DNA of 64,000 bases from assembly GCA_030278955.1 (NCBI GenBank), contig JAOANR010000002.1:12947982-13011981 (forward strand), given 5' to 3'. This DNA is from Hygrophila difformis (taxonomy: Eukaryota > Streptophyta > Magnoliopsida > Lamiales > Acanthaceae). Positions 1-9,872 of this stretch are shown here, piece after piece (the stretch's first letter is position 1; each line of letters opens with the position of its first letter). A program made the translations under genes and the position numbers. The notes beneath the pieces are model-generated. The model did not search any database. It saw only the letters and a program-made list of their open reading frames with translations, and was not told where the DNA came from.

Positions 1-189
1 CAATGAAGGAGAAAACATGAAAGTAAGAAAATATTTTTGGTATTGTGTGGGTGTTAAGCACACAATAAGTGGACACTAAATGGGTTGAAATGTGTAATGG
101 ATAAAGTGACGTGAAATGGGCCTAGGCCCAATACACCCATGCAACTTACACAATTCATGAAAGAAAATATTTTTTGGAGTTTTCAAAAT

Positions 190-690
190 AGAAGGGATAG
201 TTCAATTCGAATTATTGGGTTAATTCGAATTGAGAATGCATGAAGGATGAAGTATTACTTTACTCAATTAATCATTGCCAGAAATTGGAACATCATCTAA
301 TTCGAATTATTGACCAATTCGAATTAATTCGAATTGGACAACTCGAATTGGCGAAGTCCTTTTCTTGCTCAAATTGACTAAGGCATTTACCTCAAGGAGA
401 AGGTGAATTCGAATTGTCCAGCAATTCGAATTGGACAATTCGAATTAATTCGAATTGGACAATTCGAATTGGTAAGAGATAGGAAATAAACTAAGGCATG
501 AATGGGTGGCATGCAATACAATGTGGTTTTCCTTGCCAATTCGAATTGTTGAACCAATTCGAATTAATTCGAATTAGAGATTCGAATTGGTTGAAAACCA
601 CATGAAGGAAATTTTTGGTTATGCAATTCGAATTTCTTAGGCAATTCGAGATAATTCGAATTGCCTCAACTCGAATTACACATTTTCGAA
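190..690. repeat. AATTCGAATT palindrome cluster, Ath1 3' LTR (R/U5 side)
   Basis: Many copies of the self-complementary decamer AATTCGAATT occur here, often as direct doublets flanked by C and G so that the whole block is palindromic. Spacing is tens of bases. The matching cluster in the 5' LTR is at about 19613-20075. Confidence 0.9.
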
Positions 691-1546
691 CAACAACAAT
701 TTTTATTCTCACAAGTATGGGTTAGGTGAACACTGTGCGGTTAATGATGGGTTTAGATTTACCAAATCCCTCATCTCACATCAATGTCACTTCACAGCCA
801 CCCTAGTGAGGTTTTCAAGTAATAAACAAACACATGTCCAGTGGGTATTGGCAAGATTTAAACCCTATTTCTACAAACAAAGGATCAAAGATCAAAGAAC
901 CTAAAACATCTAGAAAATCAAGAACTGCATGAATAAAGCTAAGAACACCTATGTTATCTAAGGCAGCATAAAAATAAAAACAAGGCAGGAAAAATAAGAC
1001 ATAAAGGTAAATACTAACAAACCTAAAAACGTCTAAAACCTAGGAACACTTATTTGAAGCTCTAAGGCACAAAATCAAGCTAACAACCCACCAAACATGC
1101 ATTTATTTAGTTTGAATGTCAACTAGGACATAATAAATGTAACCTAGTTGAAACAAACAAACATGCTAAGCATTTATTTCTAAAGAAAGCATTAAAGAGT
1201 GCCAAAACACATGAATAACACCATTTCTGGAAATTTTCTTGTATTGGCACTTTGAAAGCAAAATAAAGAACCCAAAACCATCATTAACTTGAAGGTAGGG
1301 TTTATTCTAACTAGAAAGCTTGTAAAAATTCTGGAAATGGCTACTCTAAGGGTTACACAAACTGCTTCTACACTAAACTAAGATCAAAGCATGTAAAGAT
1401 TACACTACTTGCAAGAAAAATAAACTAAACTAAACTAAACTACCTACCTAACCCTTAAGGGGTGTGGAACCTCCTGCTGTTTTTTTTGTCCCAAGCTGCT
1501 TTTTGGCAAAATTCTTGATCTTCTTGTTCTGTTGTGGAATGTCTGC

Positions 1547-1553
1547 TTTTATA
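1547..1553 (-). promoter_or_regulatory. TATA box of Ath1 3' LTR
   Basis: The minus strand reads CTATAAAAG about 0.8 kb into the LTR. The motif is identical in the other LTR copy. Palindrome clusters lie on both sides. This is the best candidate for the U3/R boundary; start-site position is inferred. Confidence 0.6.
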
Positions 1554-1617
1554 GACAAACTTCGAAACCCTAGGCCCACCAATGTTGTGCTCATGCTCCA
1601 CAGCTTCAATGAGTGAA

Positions 1618-2012
1618 GTTCGAATTAATTTAATCAATTCGAATTAATTCGAATTGTGAGATCTCTTCCTTGAGCTGGAAATGTGGCCTTCAGTTATCAA
1701 TTCGAATTGTTGTGAAGAATTCGAATTGGTCTTTTCTCGAATTGGATGAGGGTTTCTGCTTGGCCTCTTTGCATTTGTTGGCAATTCGAATTGTTTGTGC
1801 CAGTTCGAATTAATTCGAATTGAACAATTCGAATTGCATTTTCTTGCCTTTGGGTTTCTTCTCTCTTCATTCCCTAATTCGAATTAATTCGAATTTGAAC
1901 AATTCGAATTAGGCTTCTGCATCCCTTCCAACACTTAACCATTTCTTTGTTCTCTTCAGCAATTCGAATTGTGTGCAATTCGAATTAATTCGAATTGCAC
2001 AATTCGAATTGT
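1618..2012. repeat. AATTCGAATT palindrome cluster, Ath1 3' LTR (U3)
   Basis: Second cluster of the same palindromes, upstream of the TATA box in element orientation. The 5' LTR equivalent (about 21015-21353) is shorter because palindromic blocks are missing. Confidence 0.9.
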
Positions 2013-2344
2013 GCTTCAACACTTGACCAAATTTCAGTTGTAAGATTTTCAATCTTTTTCCCATCTTTTTGGATTTTTGTGGGCTATATTATTCTTTTGC
2101 CCATCTTTCCATTCCTTTTTCTTTTCTTTTTCCTTTTTTCATGTTTTTGGATTTTTCTAACACAAATACAATTTAAAATTGCATATTTTGTGTCTTTTTA
2201 TTACCGGCTCGATGTTTTTACAAACTAGCATTAATCTGTTAAATTCAACTGCTTTCTTATTACAATAAGATGGAAACACGATCAAAATGTCCGTCTCAGA
2301 CACGGAAATGGATTGGAAATAATGGACAATTTTGGCCATTATCA

Positions 2345-2358
2345 ACATCCTCACATTT
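2345..2358 (-). other. Ath1 polypurine tract
   Basis: Directly before the 3' LTR start, the minus strand reads AAATGTGAGGATGT and then TGATAATGG. This is the expected position for the plus-strand primer of reverse transcription. Two more copies of the same motif lie inside the element (8291-8307 and 10746-10762). Confidence 0.7.
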
Positions 2359-3964
2359 AATACTGATCGTCCCCGAGCAGTCAGAGTCAGTGCTCCTAGG
2401 AGCTTGGACTCTGCATATTAAATCCATTTGCGTGGCCTCAGAAATTTCATTCTTCTTATATTGGGATAAGACAATCAAAATTACAAGTGTTAAACTCTCT
2501 TGGTTGCAGTGTTTAATGGAATGATACTTCTCACTTGAGTGAACACACAAACCAATCATTATTGTTAATTCTTCTTGAATAGGTGTTTAGAAAAATTCAT
2601 TGGCTTACTTCTTGAATTCAGGCATGACATGATCATTGATTAATAGAAACAGAGCCTCACATATAGTAGAATCGGAAAGTTCACTCACTCTCAAGATTGG
2701 CTTTTATTATCAACGCTCAAAATCAAATTCAATTAAATTCTCCCATAGGCTTGCAACTGGACCAACTCGCCACCGGCTCATTTCCTCAAATCGAGATCCC
2801 GAGGTCTTATTCAAGGTTATAACGGGGCATACGGTTGTAACATTTGGTAGGAAAGGGAATTATTGGGCTAAAAAGTGACATGACACCATTCCACCATAAC
2901 TTGGCATGTTGTAGAATCTATGATCATCATTATTTCTATTTTTCTTTTGTTTTTCTTTCTTTCTATTGCATGACATTAGACTTTGTCTAATTTGCTTTGT
3001 CATTTGCAATTTATTCTTGTTGAATAGATCTCAACCCCTTTTTTTTTTGAATCGGTTTATAGCATACCGATTGATACATATTTGATGATCAAAAATTACA
3101 ATGCCTTGATGGGATGGCTCATGTACACTTGGGTTTGATTTTCTTGGTCTTTTTGTAAGGCTGGGAATAATATAGTGGTTTCAAAGAAAAATTAGGCTTA
3201 AAGGCTCAAGTTGGTTAATCCTAAAGGGAAACTGTTTTTGGGTTTGGAATTCAAACGAAAGCCAAAATTTTGGGTTTTTCTAAGTGCCTCGATCATTTGC
3301 TCGATTTCGGGAATATGGCATGGTCTTGCATCGGTCCCAATTGCAAGTTCTAGTGTTCTTTAATCGAATTGATTCACACAATCAAAGAAAGAAATGAGTA
3401 AAAGTGACTCGGCTCAGATCTCACAAGGGACGGTTTGATTATGTCATACTCTTATTCTCAAATTTAGCCTTTGAAACATTCTTACAGCTTATTCAATCAA
3501 ATTCTCAACATGAAGATTTGTTTTTCTTTCAAGTGATCATATCATTGAATTTTTATAGCTCAAAACTTCGAGAATTCATGTCATGCATATTTTTAATTGT
3601 TTTATCCCAATGTAATAGTCTGAAGATTTCATCATCAGCCTAAATTCAATATGTGAATTTAGGTGACAGATTTATGCTTGTTTTATGCCGGTTTGTTTAA
3701 TTGAAAGCATTAAAAAGACACTGTGAGCATGCAAGCATGTCACAGCTTGTTTTTGGCGTGACAGTCACTTATTCATCTTGGACTGCCACACATCTTTTTT
3801 TTTTCAAATAATAGAGAACTCAAGACGAAATTCTCTTTTGGAAAACAGTAAATGTACATCAGTTACAATAGATTTCCATGGTGAGGATTGAAAGTGCTCT
3901 GAATGAATGGAAAATCTAATGCATGATGTTTACAATGGAGCTCGCATGAATGTGATCACTTAGC
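2359..3964 (-). other. Ath1 3' untranslated spacer, no gene seen
   Basis: About 1.6 kb of AT-rich sequence lies between the last ORF and the polypurine tract. Only short random frames are present on either strand. I see no repeats or protein motifs. Confidence 0.6.
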
Positions 3965-5425
3965 TTAGTCCTTCTTCTCCGTGGACTGTGTGGAGGATCC
4001 GGTGGCATCTCCTGGATGTGATGGGAACTTGCTGAGGATGGTCTTCATCATTTCGGCTTGATTGTCGAACATTCTGGCTTGACTGGCGAACACTGCTTCG
4101 AACATTTTTCTATTCTTTTCCTCACTCTCAGTCCTTTCTTGATGCTGCCTTGCTGCTTCCTTTCTGAACTCCTCTTCTCTCTCAAGCATTCTCAGCCTAA
4201 ACTCTTCCTCTTTCTGCATTTGTTTCTCGTGAGTCGAAACAATGGCATCGGCCAAAGATCTGACACTCTGCATCATTGACTCTCCCATTCTGCTCACTGC
4301 TTCTAGAGTTTGAGAATCAGCTGGATATTGAGACACAGTCGGGCTTCTGTGAGAGGGTCTGACTGGATGTCTTCGTGATAAGCTTGGAGTGGAAACATCA
4401 GTTCCAGGATGAGTGGGAGTGGGAGCAGGTTCTGTTGGCGTGACTGCAGCTTCTTCTGTTGAAGGTACCGCTTCAGTACGGTCCTTCTTCTTGCGTCCCT
4501 TGTGTCCGGCTGTTGGTGTCCTAGGAGTGTATCTGGATTGAGCGTCTGATTCTTCCGGCATAATGTATGTAACTGGTTTAGTTATCCTTGTCTTTGGGAC
4601 TGGGATCGGCCGGCTCATATCAATAAGATCGCTCTCTGCAAAAACTGTTAGATCTACTCCTTGGGCTTCACAAATTCTCCTGATGAGGTTGGGATAGCAT
4701 AAAGCAGTAGCTCTGGTGCCTGTTACTTTTTTTGTCATGACATGGAAAATCTGCTCCCCCACGTTGATCTTCAGTCCATGCCAAATCTTGGCAAAACCCT
4801 TCAACATTCGACCAGATGTTTCATGTGCGTGAGGGTTTGGCCTAACCTTCGACATGTAGAAGTCATAGGAGGGTTGAAACTCCAGCTTCAGGGGCTTTGC
4901 TTTGAAGGGGATTTCACCAGTGTAGCTCTCAGCAGTAAGGGACCTAGTGATGTTATCGTGATATTGCCTGTCAGCTGCCCTGCTTGCTCCCTTCTCAAAA
5001 TGCTCAGATGTCGGGATTTCTGACCTCCAGTTGGGTGTGCCAAGGAAGTTGTTCAAGTATTCTCCAGAGATGTTTACGTCAACTCCTCGCACCCAACTTG
5101 TCTTTCGTGTGGCATTGATGTTGCAGTAGAATTCCCGAACCAATTCTGCTATCCCGGGTTGAGCGTGATGCTTAAGGAACTCAGTCCATCCGTGGTTTTC
5201 TTTTAGCCTGAGTAGCATTGGATGATCTATCAGTTCTGGACTGAATCCTTTATCAGGGACGAATACTCCATCCAGTGCCATGTATCGTCCCGCATTCTGC
5301 TCATTCCCGTTGAACCTCCTCATTATATCAGCATCGTCCCTGATGCGGAATTTTCTGAACTTCTTAGTGGATACACCCAGTCTGCCCCTTGAAGTTGAGT
5401 TGGCCCAATAGTCAGCCGATCGCAC
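3965..5425 (-). CDS. Ath1 3' cassette ORF D: plant transposon protein-like domain plus coiled coil
   Basis: 486 residues. Residues about 30-260 contain GWTEFLKHH, EFYCN, WVRGVDVNIS and YLNNFLGTP, which match what I know of the family called putative plant transposon protein domain (I believe PF20167), common in Athila and Tat-type insertions. A basic patch (GRKKKDR) and a Pro/Thr-rich linker follow. A charged helix rich in Glu, Arg and Lys occupies about 385-470. I see no signal peptide or membrane segment, so an envelope role is unlikely. The upstream ORF overlaps by about 100 bases in another frame, so this may be the end of one longer ancestral protein. The first Met is the nominal start; its real start is unknown. 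Confidence 0.75.
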   Translation of the reverse strand: MRSADYWANSTSRGRLGVSTKKFRKFRIRDDADIMRRFNGNEQNAGRYMALDGVFVPDKGFSPELIDHPMLLRLKENHGWTEFLKHHAQPGIAELVREFYCNINATRKTSWVRGVDVNISGEYLNNFLGTPNWRSEIPTSEHFEKGASRAADRQYHDNITRSLTAESYTGEIPFKAKPLKLEFQPSYDFYMSKVRPNPHAHETSGRMLKGFAKIWHGLKINVGEQIFHVMTKKVTGTRATALCYPNLIRRICEAQGVDLTVFAESDLIDMSRPIPVPKTRITKPVTYIMPEESDAQSRYTPRTPTAGHKGRKKKDRTEAVPSTEEAAVTPTEPAPTPTHPGTDVSTPSLSRRHPVRPSHRSPTVSQYPADSQTLEAVSRMGESMMQSVRSLADAIVSTHEKQMQKEEEFRLRMLEREEEFRKEAARQHQERTESEEKNRKMFEAVFASQARMFDNQAEMMKTILSKFPSHPGDATGSSTQSTEKKD

Positions 5426-5889
5426 TGATCCGGTTGATTCTTGGGTCCTTCAGTTCCTGCTTGTTCTCCATCAGAGTCAGAATTTTCCCTTGGCTGTTCC
5501 CTCTGTTCAGTTTGCTCGTGCTGTTCTAATTCAACCTGTGTATTCGGTTGTGGCTCTTCCTCAGTTTGTCTCAACTCAGTTTCTTCACCTCCTTGAGTTG
5601 CTCTCTGCTCGTGTGCATTACAAGGATCTTCATGGAATACAGAATTTAAGAAATCCTCGGGAAGATAGGGATCGACAACATGCTGGTATTCTTGTTGTGA
5701 TGCCTCAACTTCCCTCCCGATGTTAAGGTCTCCCAATTGTTCTTCCATGTCGTCTCCTTGCTCTATGGGAATATTGAGATCGTAATGGAGGATCTGCTGA
5801 AATGTCTTGTCCTTGAAGATATCTTCTATGGTATCCATTTCTGCTTGCTCACCTCCACTGCTACCTTCAGTTCTTACTGTTTCTTGCAC
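5323..5889 (-). CDS. Ath1 3' cassette ORF C: acidic Gln/Glu-rich segment
   Basis: 188 residues, strongly acidic and rich in Gln and Glu, with low complexity from about residue 95 to 150. I recognise no domain. It overlaps the preceding ORF by 23 bases and the next by 103, each in a different frame. The last 35 residues, inside the overlap, look like an out-of-frame tail, since the following ORF there is the better protein. It is most likely the linker between the charged helix of ORF B and the domain of ORF D, separated by frameshifts or expressed as an overlapping frame. Confidence 0.55.
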   Translation of the reverse strand: MQETVRTEGSSGGEQAEMDTIEDIFKDKTFQQILHYDLNIPIEQGDDMEEQLGDLNIGREVEASQQEYQHVVDPYLPEDFLNSVFHEDPCNAHEQRATQGGEETELRQTEEEPQPNTQVELEQHEQTEQREQPRENSDSDGEQAGTEGPKNQPDQCDRLTIGPTQLQGADWVYPLRSSENSASGTMLI

Positions 5890-7258
5890 TGTGGGTTGCA
5901 GGTTGAGCGATAGCTGCTGCCAGAGATTGTGCAGCTATTTCATTCAGATCATTCACAAGTTCAGCTGTCTTCTTCCTTGATTTTTCAAGTGTGACATTGC
6001 CCTCGTGCACCATTTCCTCTATCTCCTCTGTGGGTCGCATTGCCTCCATTGCTTTCTCAACATCCGCCTTTGTGTCATTTCTGCGAGCAGTAGATCTCTT
6101 TACTTGTTCCTCCTTCTCCCTGGCCCATTCTGCTGGCTCAGCTTTCACCTTGACAGGAATAATGTCGGTTCCGCTGATTATCTGACAATCATCGTCCCCG
6201 ACCTCAACCTGCGTTTCAGTGGCAGCTTTCTTCTTCTTCTCTAGCTCAACCTGCAATTTTTCAGCAGCTTTTCTATTCTCCTCTTCCTCTCGAGCTTTTC
6301 TAATATTTTCCCCCATTTCTGCCTTCCTGGCATCTTCTTCTGCTTTCTTGGCCTCCTCTTCAGCTGCCTTGGCCATTTGCTCTTTCCAAAGTCGATTTTT
6401 CTCGGCCCTTGCAGCTTCCATTTTCTGCTTCCACTCCTCCGTCTCTTTTGCCATTTCGATCTCAGCCTCCTCCTTCTCCCTTCTTGCTCTTTCAGCTTGT
6501 CGGGCCTCGTACTCGGCTTTCCTCTGTGCCTCAATCCTATCCATCTCAACTTCCTCTTGAGCTATCCTTGCTGCTTCTGTATCAGCATCTTCTTGGGCTT
6601 TGCGCTGTTGTTCTTTCTTGGATAACTCAATGGCTTGCTTCTTGCCTTTGTCTTTTTGCTTGGTGGGCTCATCATAGAATTTGGGCACAGGGGGAATGAT
6701 CCTTGGCTGACTCGGAGGTTCTTGGATTTTGATCTGAGGCTCAGCAGACTTTTCAGACTTTTCTTTATCCGCCAACCTTATCAGTTTTCTCTTCTTCTTG
6801 GGTGGCTCTGGTTCGGATTCAGTCTGAGAGGGTTCAGATTCGGCAGGCTCAGATTGCTTGGAGGTCGGATCAACATAATCGTCAATGATCTGTTCTTCAT
6901 CCTCAACATTCAATCCAAATTCCGGTCCTTTGATCTTCAGAAATTTTTGGATGAATTTAGGCTCGGACATGGCTGTGAGTTGCGCAGTCCATTTTAGTGT
7001 GAAATATCTGCCTAGGACACCTTGGAATCCCGTGTTATACTGCAAACGAGGTCGGTGTTCTTGACAGTGCCTTAGACCTTCTGCATCCATTTCACGTAGC
7101 AGGTCGAGGAACCTCTTTTTCATCTCCGTGTACAAGGTGTCCACGATGTCTGCCTCTTTTTCCTTTAGATGTCCTAGGTCTCGGACAGGTGGAATGTTGA
7201 GATACTCCAAACACTTGTTTTTGCCCATGACTGAGATCTGTTTCCTCTTGCGTCCCAT
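5867..7258 (-). CDS. Ath1 3' cassette ORF B: nuclear-signal and long charged helix protein
   Basis: 463 residues. The N-terminal 130 residues are globular and unrecognised. A Ser/Glu-rich stretch ends in PPKKKRKLIRL (about 153-163), an SV40-type nuclear localisation signal. Residues about 200-350 form a nearly uninterrupted Glu/Lys/Arg/Ala helix, either coiled coil or single alpha-helix. VKVKAEP near residue 380 contains a sumoylation consensus (hydrophobic-Lys-x-Glu). Together these suggest a nuclear, protein-binding product rather than an envelope. It overlaps the upstream ORF by 167 bases in a different frame, and the upstream ORF's tail there reads like noise. Confidence 0.65.
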   Translation of the reverse strand: MGRKRKQISVMGKNKCLEYLNIPPVRDLGHLKEKEADIVDTLYTEMKKRFLDLLREMDAEGLRHCQEHRPRLQYNTGFQGVLGRYFTLKWTAQLTAMSEPKFIQKFLKIKGPEFGLNVEDEEQIIDDYVDPTSKQSEPAESEPSQTESEPEPPKKKRKLIRLADKEKSEKSAEPQIKIQEPPSQPRIIPPVPKFYDEPTKQKDKGKKQAIELSKKEQQRKAQEDADTEAARIAQEEVEMDRIEAQRKAEYEARQAERARREKEEAEIEMAKETEEWKQKMEAARAEKNRLWKEQMAKAAEEEAKKAEEDARKAEMGENIRKAREEEENRKAAEKLQVELEKKKKAATETQVEVGDDDCQIISGTDIIPVKVKAEPAEWAREKEEQVKRSTARRNDTKADVEKAMEAMRPTEEIEEMVHEGNVTLEKSRKKTAELVNDLNEIAAQSLAAAIAQPATHSARNSKN

Positions 7259-8297
7259 TCCTGTCCCATGATCTGTTTCGAATCATCGCAATGCATTCAG
7301 CTCTCATCAGCTCGAAATTGGGCATCCCCTTCATTGTAGTCTCTCGGGGCTCAACTGCCGGAATCCTTTGTGGTAAGAAGACTGGCAGAATCTCCACATT
7401 TCCCGGAGGTATTACTACTCCCGGTCTTAGTACAGACTCCCTGATGTCCTTTTCCCATTTTCCCCATGCAATCATGTATTCCCCCCACAGTTTCCTGACT
7501 GCTTTTGTTTTCTCAATAATCGAATCCAGCATTGGAGTGTGGTGGGCTTGTCCGTAGTTCAGTACCGCCTGGAGAGAGTCCCGGAAGTTGAATGTCATTT
7601 CAGTATGACGCTCTTTTGCACGCAATGTCAGCCATAGCTGCTCCTCCGGTCCGCAAATGGTCCCATTGTCGAATAGTTCCTTCTTGTACGTAAATGGAAA
7701 GGTCTCCGGCATGGAGAGTACACCAGTTGATGCAACTAAGTACGGTGGAGGCGTCTTGGGGGCATAATGCATTTTTACTTCCCTCGTAATGGGTGGTTGG
7801 ATGAGGACTGGATCAAAGGCGGATGCTCTTCTATCCCCGAAGTGGATTTCAAGCATTCTGTTCCAATAAGCCTTCTGTCGTTTCATCCTCCAAACCATCC
7901 GCTCATAGTGAACTCTCGGGTCGTCAAACCGTTGATCGTACCTTGCCTCATCGAACTCTTGGTTCCAGAAGTTACATACATGTTGGCAAAAGTCTCTTTC
8001 GAGGCCCGTCGCTCTATCATTTCTTTCTTCCTCTGGAATCGCATTCCACCAATGGTCCTTCATTTCGAACCTCCATTCAATCTGGTGGTCCATAGGCAGG
8101 TTATGCTCATTCCTTATGGCCACCCTATTTTCCTCTGCCTCTTTCTTCAGCCTCTCAATTTCCAAGAAGGCACGATCTGGAGTTGTCTTTGGAAGACCCA
8201 TCAGGGAATCTATAATGAATTGATCCCTGGAGAAGAAAAGAGTTGGAACTATTTTTAACAAATTTTTGATAAGTGGATCCGAGTTGAAAGTCAACAT
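7092..8297 (-). CDS. Ath1 3' cassette ORF A: unrecognised protein, first long ORF after pol
   Basis: About 401 residues from the ATG at 8297; the frame is open a little further upstream. It is rich in Trp, Arg and charged residues (for example FEMKDHWWNAIPEEE and MVWRMKRQKAYWNR). I do not recognise the family; comparison with the Athila ORF-1 family (PF03078) would be the first test. The last 50 or so residues overlap ORF B out of frame and are probably not native. The start lies inside a polypurine-like motif. An in-phase acceptor at 8317 could join it to a small upstream exon at 9671-9708. Confidence 0.6.
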   Translation of the reverse strand: MLTFNSDPLIKNLLKIVPTLFFSRDQFIIDSLMGLPKTTPDRAFLEIERLKKEAEENRVAIRNEHNLPMDHQIEWRFEMKDHWWNAIPEEERNDRATGLERDFCQHVCNFWNQEFDEARYDQRFDDPRVHYERMVWRMKRQKAYWNRMLEIHFGDRRASAFDPVLIQPPITREVKMHYAPKTPPPYLVASTGVLSMPETFPFTYKKELFDNGTICGPEEQLWLTLRAKERHTEMTFNFRDSLQAVLNYGQAHHTPMLDSIIEKTKAVRKLWGEYMIAWGKWEKDIRESVLRPGVVIPPGNVEILPVFLPQRIPAVEPRETTMKGMPNFELMRAECIAMIRNRSWDRNGTQEETDLSHGQKQVFGVSQHSTCPRPRTSKGKRGRHRGHLVHGDEKEVPRPAT

Positions 8298-8307
8298 CCT
8301 CACATTT
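8291..8307 (-). other. Internal polypurine-tract-like motif 2 (at start of ORF A)
   Basis: The minus strand reads AAATGTGAGGATGTTGA, identical over 17 bases to the true tract/LTR boundary at 2342-2358. It overlaps the first codons of ORF A. Confidence 0.65.
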
Positions 8308-9664
8308 TGAGCTAAGCTCTAAATGTGAGTTAATTGGTTTCTAATCGAATTTATAGAAAGAAAAACATAGAGCTGGATTGTTAAATCTAACTCTTATTAT
8401 AGCAAAAATAAGGAAAGCAAGAGAGAGATAAGGATCTTGGATCCTCAAAAAATTTTCTTAGACTACAAATAGTCTAAGATGTTTTTGGGTGGTTGAAGGA
8501 CCAAAAAGAGAATATTTCGTAGGTTGTTGAGCCTACGAAGGGATTTTTGATTTGTATCACTTAAAAAGTGATTGAAATCATGTGAGATAGGGGAGATAAT
8601 AGATTAATGATGAAAAGCAAATGCAAGCGACAAATTATGCAATTACTAGTATGTAACAATGGACCATGGCTAAAAATAAGAATAAAAATGAAAGTAAAAG
8701 TAGACATGCATACATACAAAAGGTGATTTTTGGATTTTTATGGAAAAGTGTTGACTTGTTTATTTAATGAAATTGGGGGTGTAAGTGGTCCCCCATTTGG
8801 ATTTTGTTTTGGGAAGTGGGTTTTTAAGGAATATAAACAAAACATTCCTTGTGAACATTCCCCACTTGTCCCAAGTTGCACAAGAATCAACACTTAAACA
8901 AAGAACACTCTGAAAATTTGTCTTTTTACACATAAATGCCATGCCAAAAAGTGTTGGAAAAATTTTGGCATGGTTTCGTCTGTACCATGTGTCCCGGATG
9001 TGCAAACATCAACTTCTAGAATTGCGTTTGCAAAGTGTGGGCAACATGTACCCGACAAAAGCATTTATTACTAAAATACTCATGTAATATAATATATGCA
9101 AACATCAAGACAAACGACAAAAATGGTCCATCTACACTACTGTAATGCACAAAGTTGTCAACAAAATTTATGCTTCAAAAACATAGATTTGCAGACGCCT
9201 TCGACATGCATTTTCAGTCATCATCATCAAATATCTATCAAAACAACACAGTGGCCAAAGAAAACATGACCATAATGTTACCCCTACTCACAGATTACTA
9301 AAACACCAACACAGATAAACAAAAATGCACACAAACAACAAAATGAACAAACAGAACTATAAAACTAAACAGAAACCATATTTTTAAGGGTTTTGAAACC
9401 CTTATTTTCAAAATGAGAACACCCCCCATCACAGAAACGTTCGAACCCTAAAAAATGGCAGTTTCAACATAAATCCCTCGAAATCTAGGTTCTGCCTACT
9501 TGGTTCTAAGTCATCTTCGAACACGCCTACCCTATTCCGACCACATTCCGACCTTCCCTGTCGTAAAAACAGAGCACATTCCCTCCCCAACCCCGATTTC
9601 ATAAGGAATACGAAGAGACACAACTGAAAACTGTGAAAACCGAGTGCGAAAATAAGAAAGAAAC
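8308..9664 (-). other. Probable intron of the Ath1 3' cassette
   Basis: No credible ORF. On the minus strand it starts with a strong donor GTAAGT (9670-9665). It could end at an AG (8318-8317) that is in phase with both the small first exon and ORF A. The sequence is AT-rich and otherwise featureless. Boundaries are inference from motif and phase only. Confidence 0.4.
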
Positions 9665-9670
9665 ACTTAC

Positions 9671-9708
9671 CCCCTGCTCCCACTCGGATTCGATGACGAA
9701 GATGCCAT
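9671..9708 (-). CDS. Candidate first coding exon of the Ath1 3' cassette
   Basis: On the minus strand an ATG at 9708 opens a 12-codon segment, MASSSSNPSGSR, that runs into a consensus donor GTAAGT. The preceding 130 bases are pyrimidine-rich and leader-like (TTCTCTCTCTCGCG), with a TATATA about 140 bases upstream. Kozak context is good (G at +4, A at -3). Splicing to an AG at 8317 would keep the frame into ORF A. It is too short to recognise by similarity. Confidence 0.45.
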
Positions 9709-9842
9709 TTCCGACGAGTTTGAACGGAGGAAAGGTCGAGACGAGTGACTGGTTTTGGGAGGAAGAAGGGTTTCGCGAGAGAGAGAACGGGGGATTTTGG
9801 AAATGTGAAAAGTGAAAGTGAGGGAAAATGAGAGGGAATGAG

Positions 9843-9854
9843 GGTATATAAAGG
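9843..9854 (-). promoter_or_regulatory. TATA box of internal promoter, Ath1 3' cassette
   Basis: TATATA at 9845-9850 is followed on the minus strand by a C/T-rich leader and the small first exon. Upstream (9873-10413) sits an array of the same AATTCGAATT palindromes found upstream of the LTR TATA. The motif is nearly symmetric; I assign it to the minus strand because of the exon downstream. Confidence 0.45.
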
Positions 9855-9872
9855 ATTCGGAAGGGGAGGTTC

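Larger units (their letters stand above)
1..2344 (-). repeat. Ath1 3' LTR (partial; continues left of window)
   Basis: Position 1 aligns with 19412 and position 2344 with 21680. In element orientation the LTR starts TGATAATGGCC at 2344. Substitutions against the 5' LTR are few. The main differences are small indels that remove whole palindromic blocks (for example near 430, 1630 and 1800). The remaining 2.4 kb, matching 17007-19411, should lie outside the window. Confidence 0.93.

Noticed and set aside
200..700. Heat-shock elements made of TTCGAA repeats
   Set aside because: HSE needs alternating GAA and TTC blocks at 2-base spacing. Here TTC and GAA are adjacent or four bases apart.
1995..2228. 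Plus-strand hydrophobic ORF in the Ath1 LTR (also 21331-21564)
   Set aside because: A T-rich non-coding stretch gives a Phe/Leu-rich peptide. It is antisense within U3, with no sign of selection.
6219..6560. Plus-strand Ser/Phe-rich ORFs opposite the charged helix
   Set aside because: Antisense shadow of the Glu/Lys-rich coding region of Ath1 ORF B.
3965..8303. Envelope gene of an endogenous plant retrovirus
   Set aside because: No signal peptide, no transmembrane or fusion segment, and a nuclear localisation signal instead.
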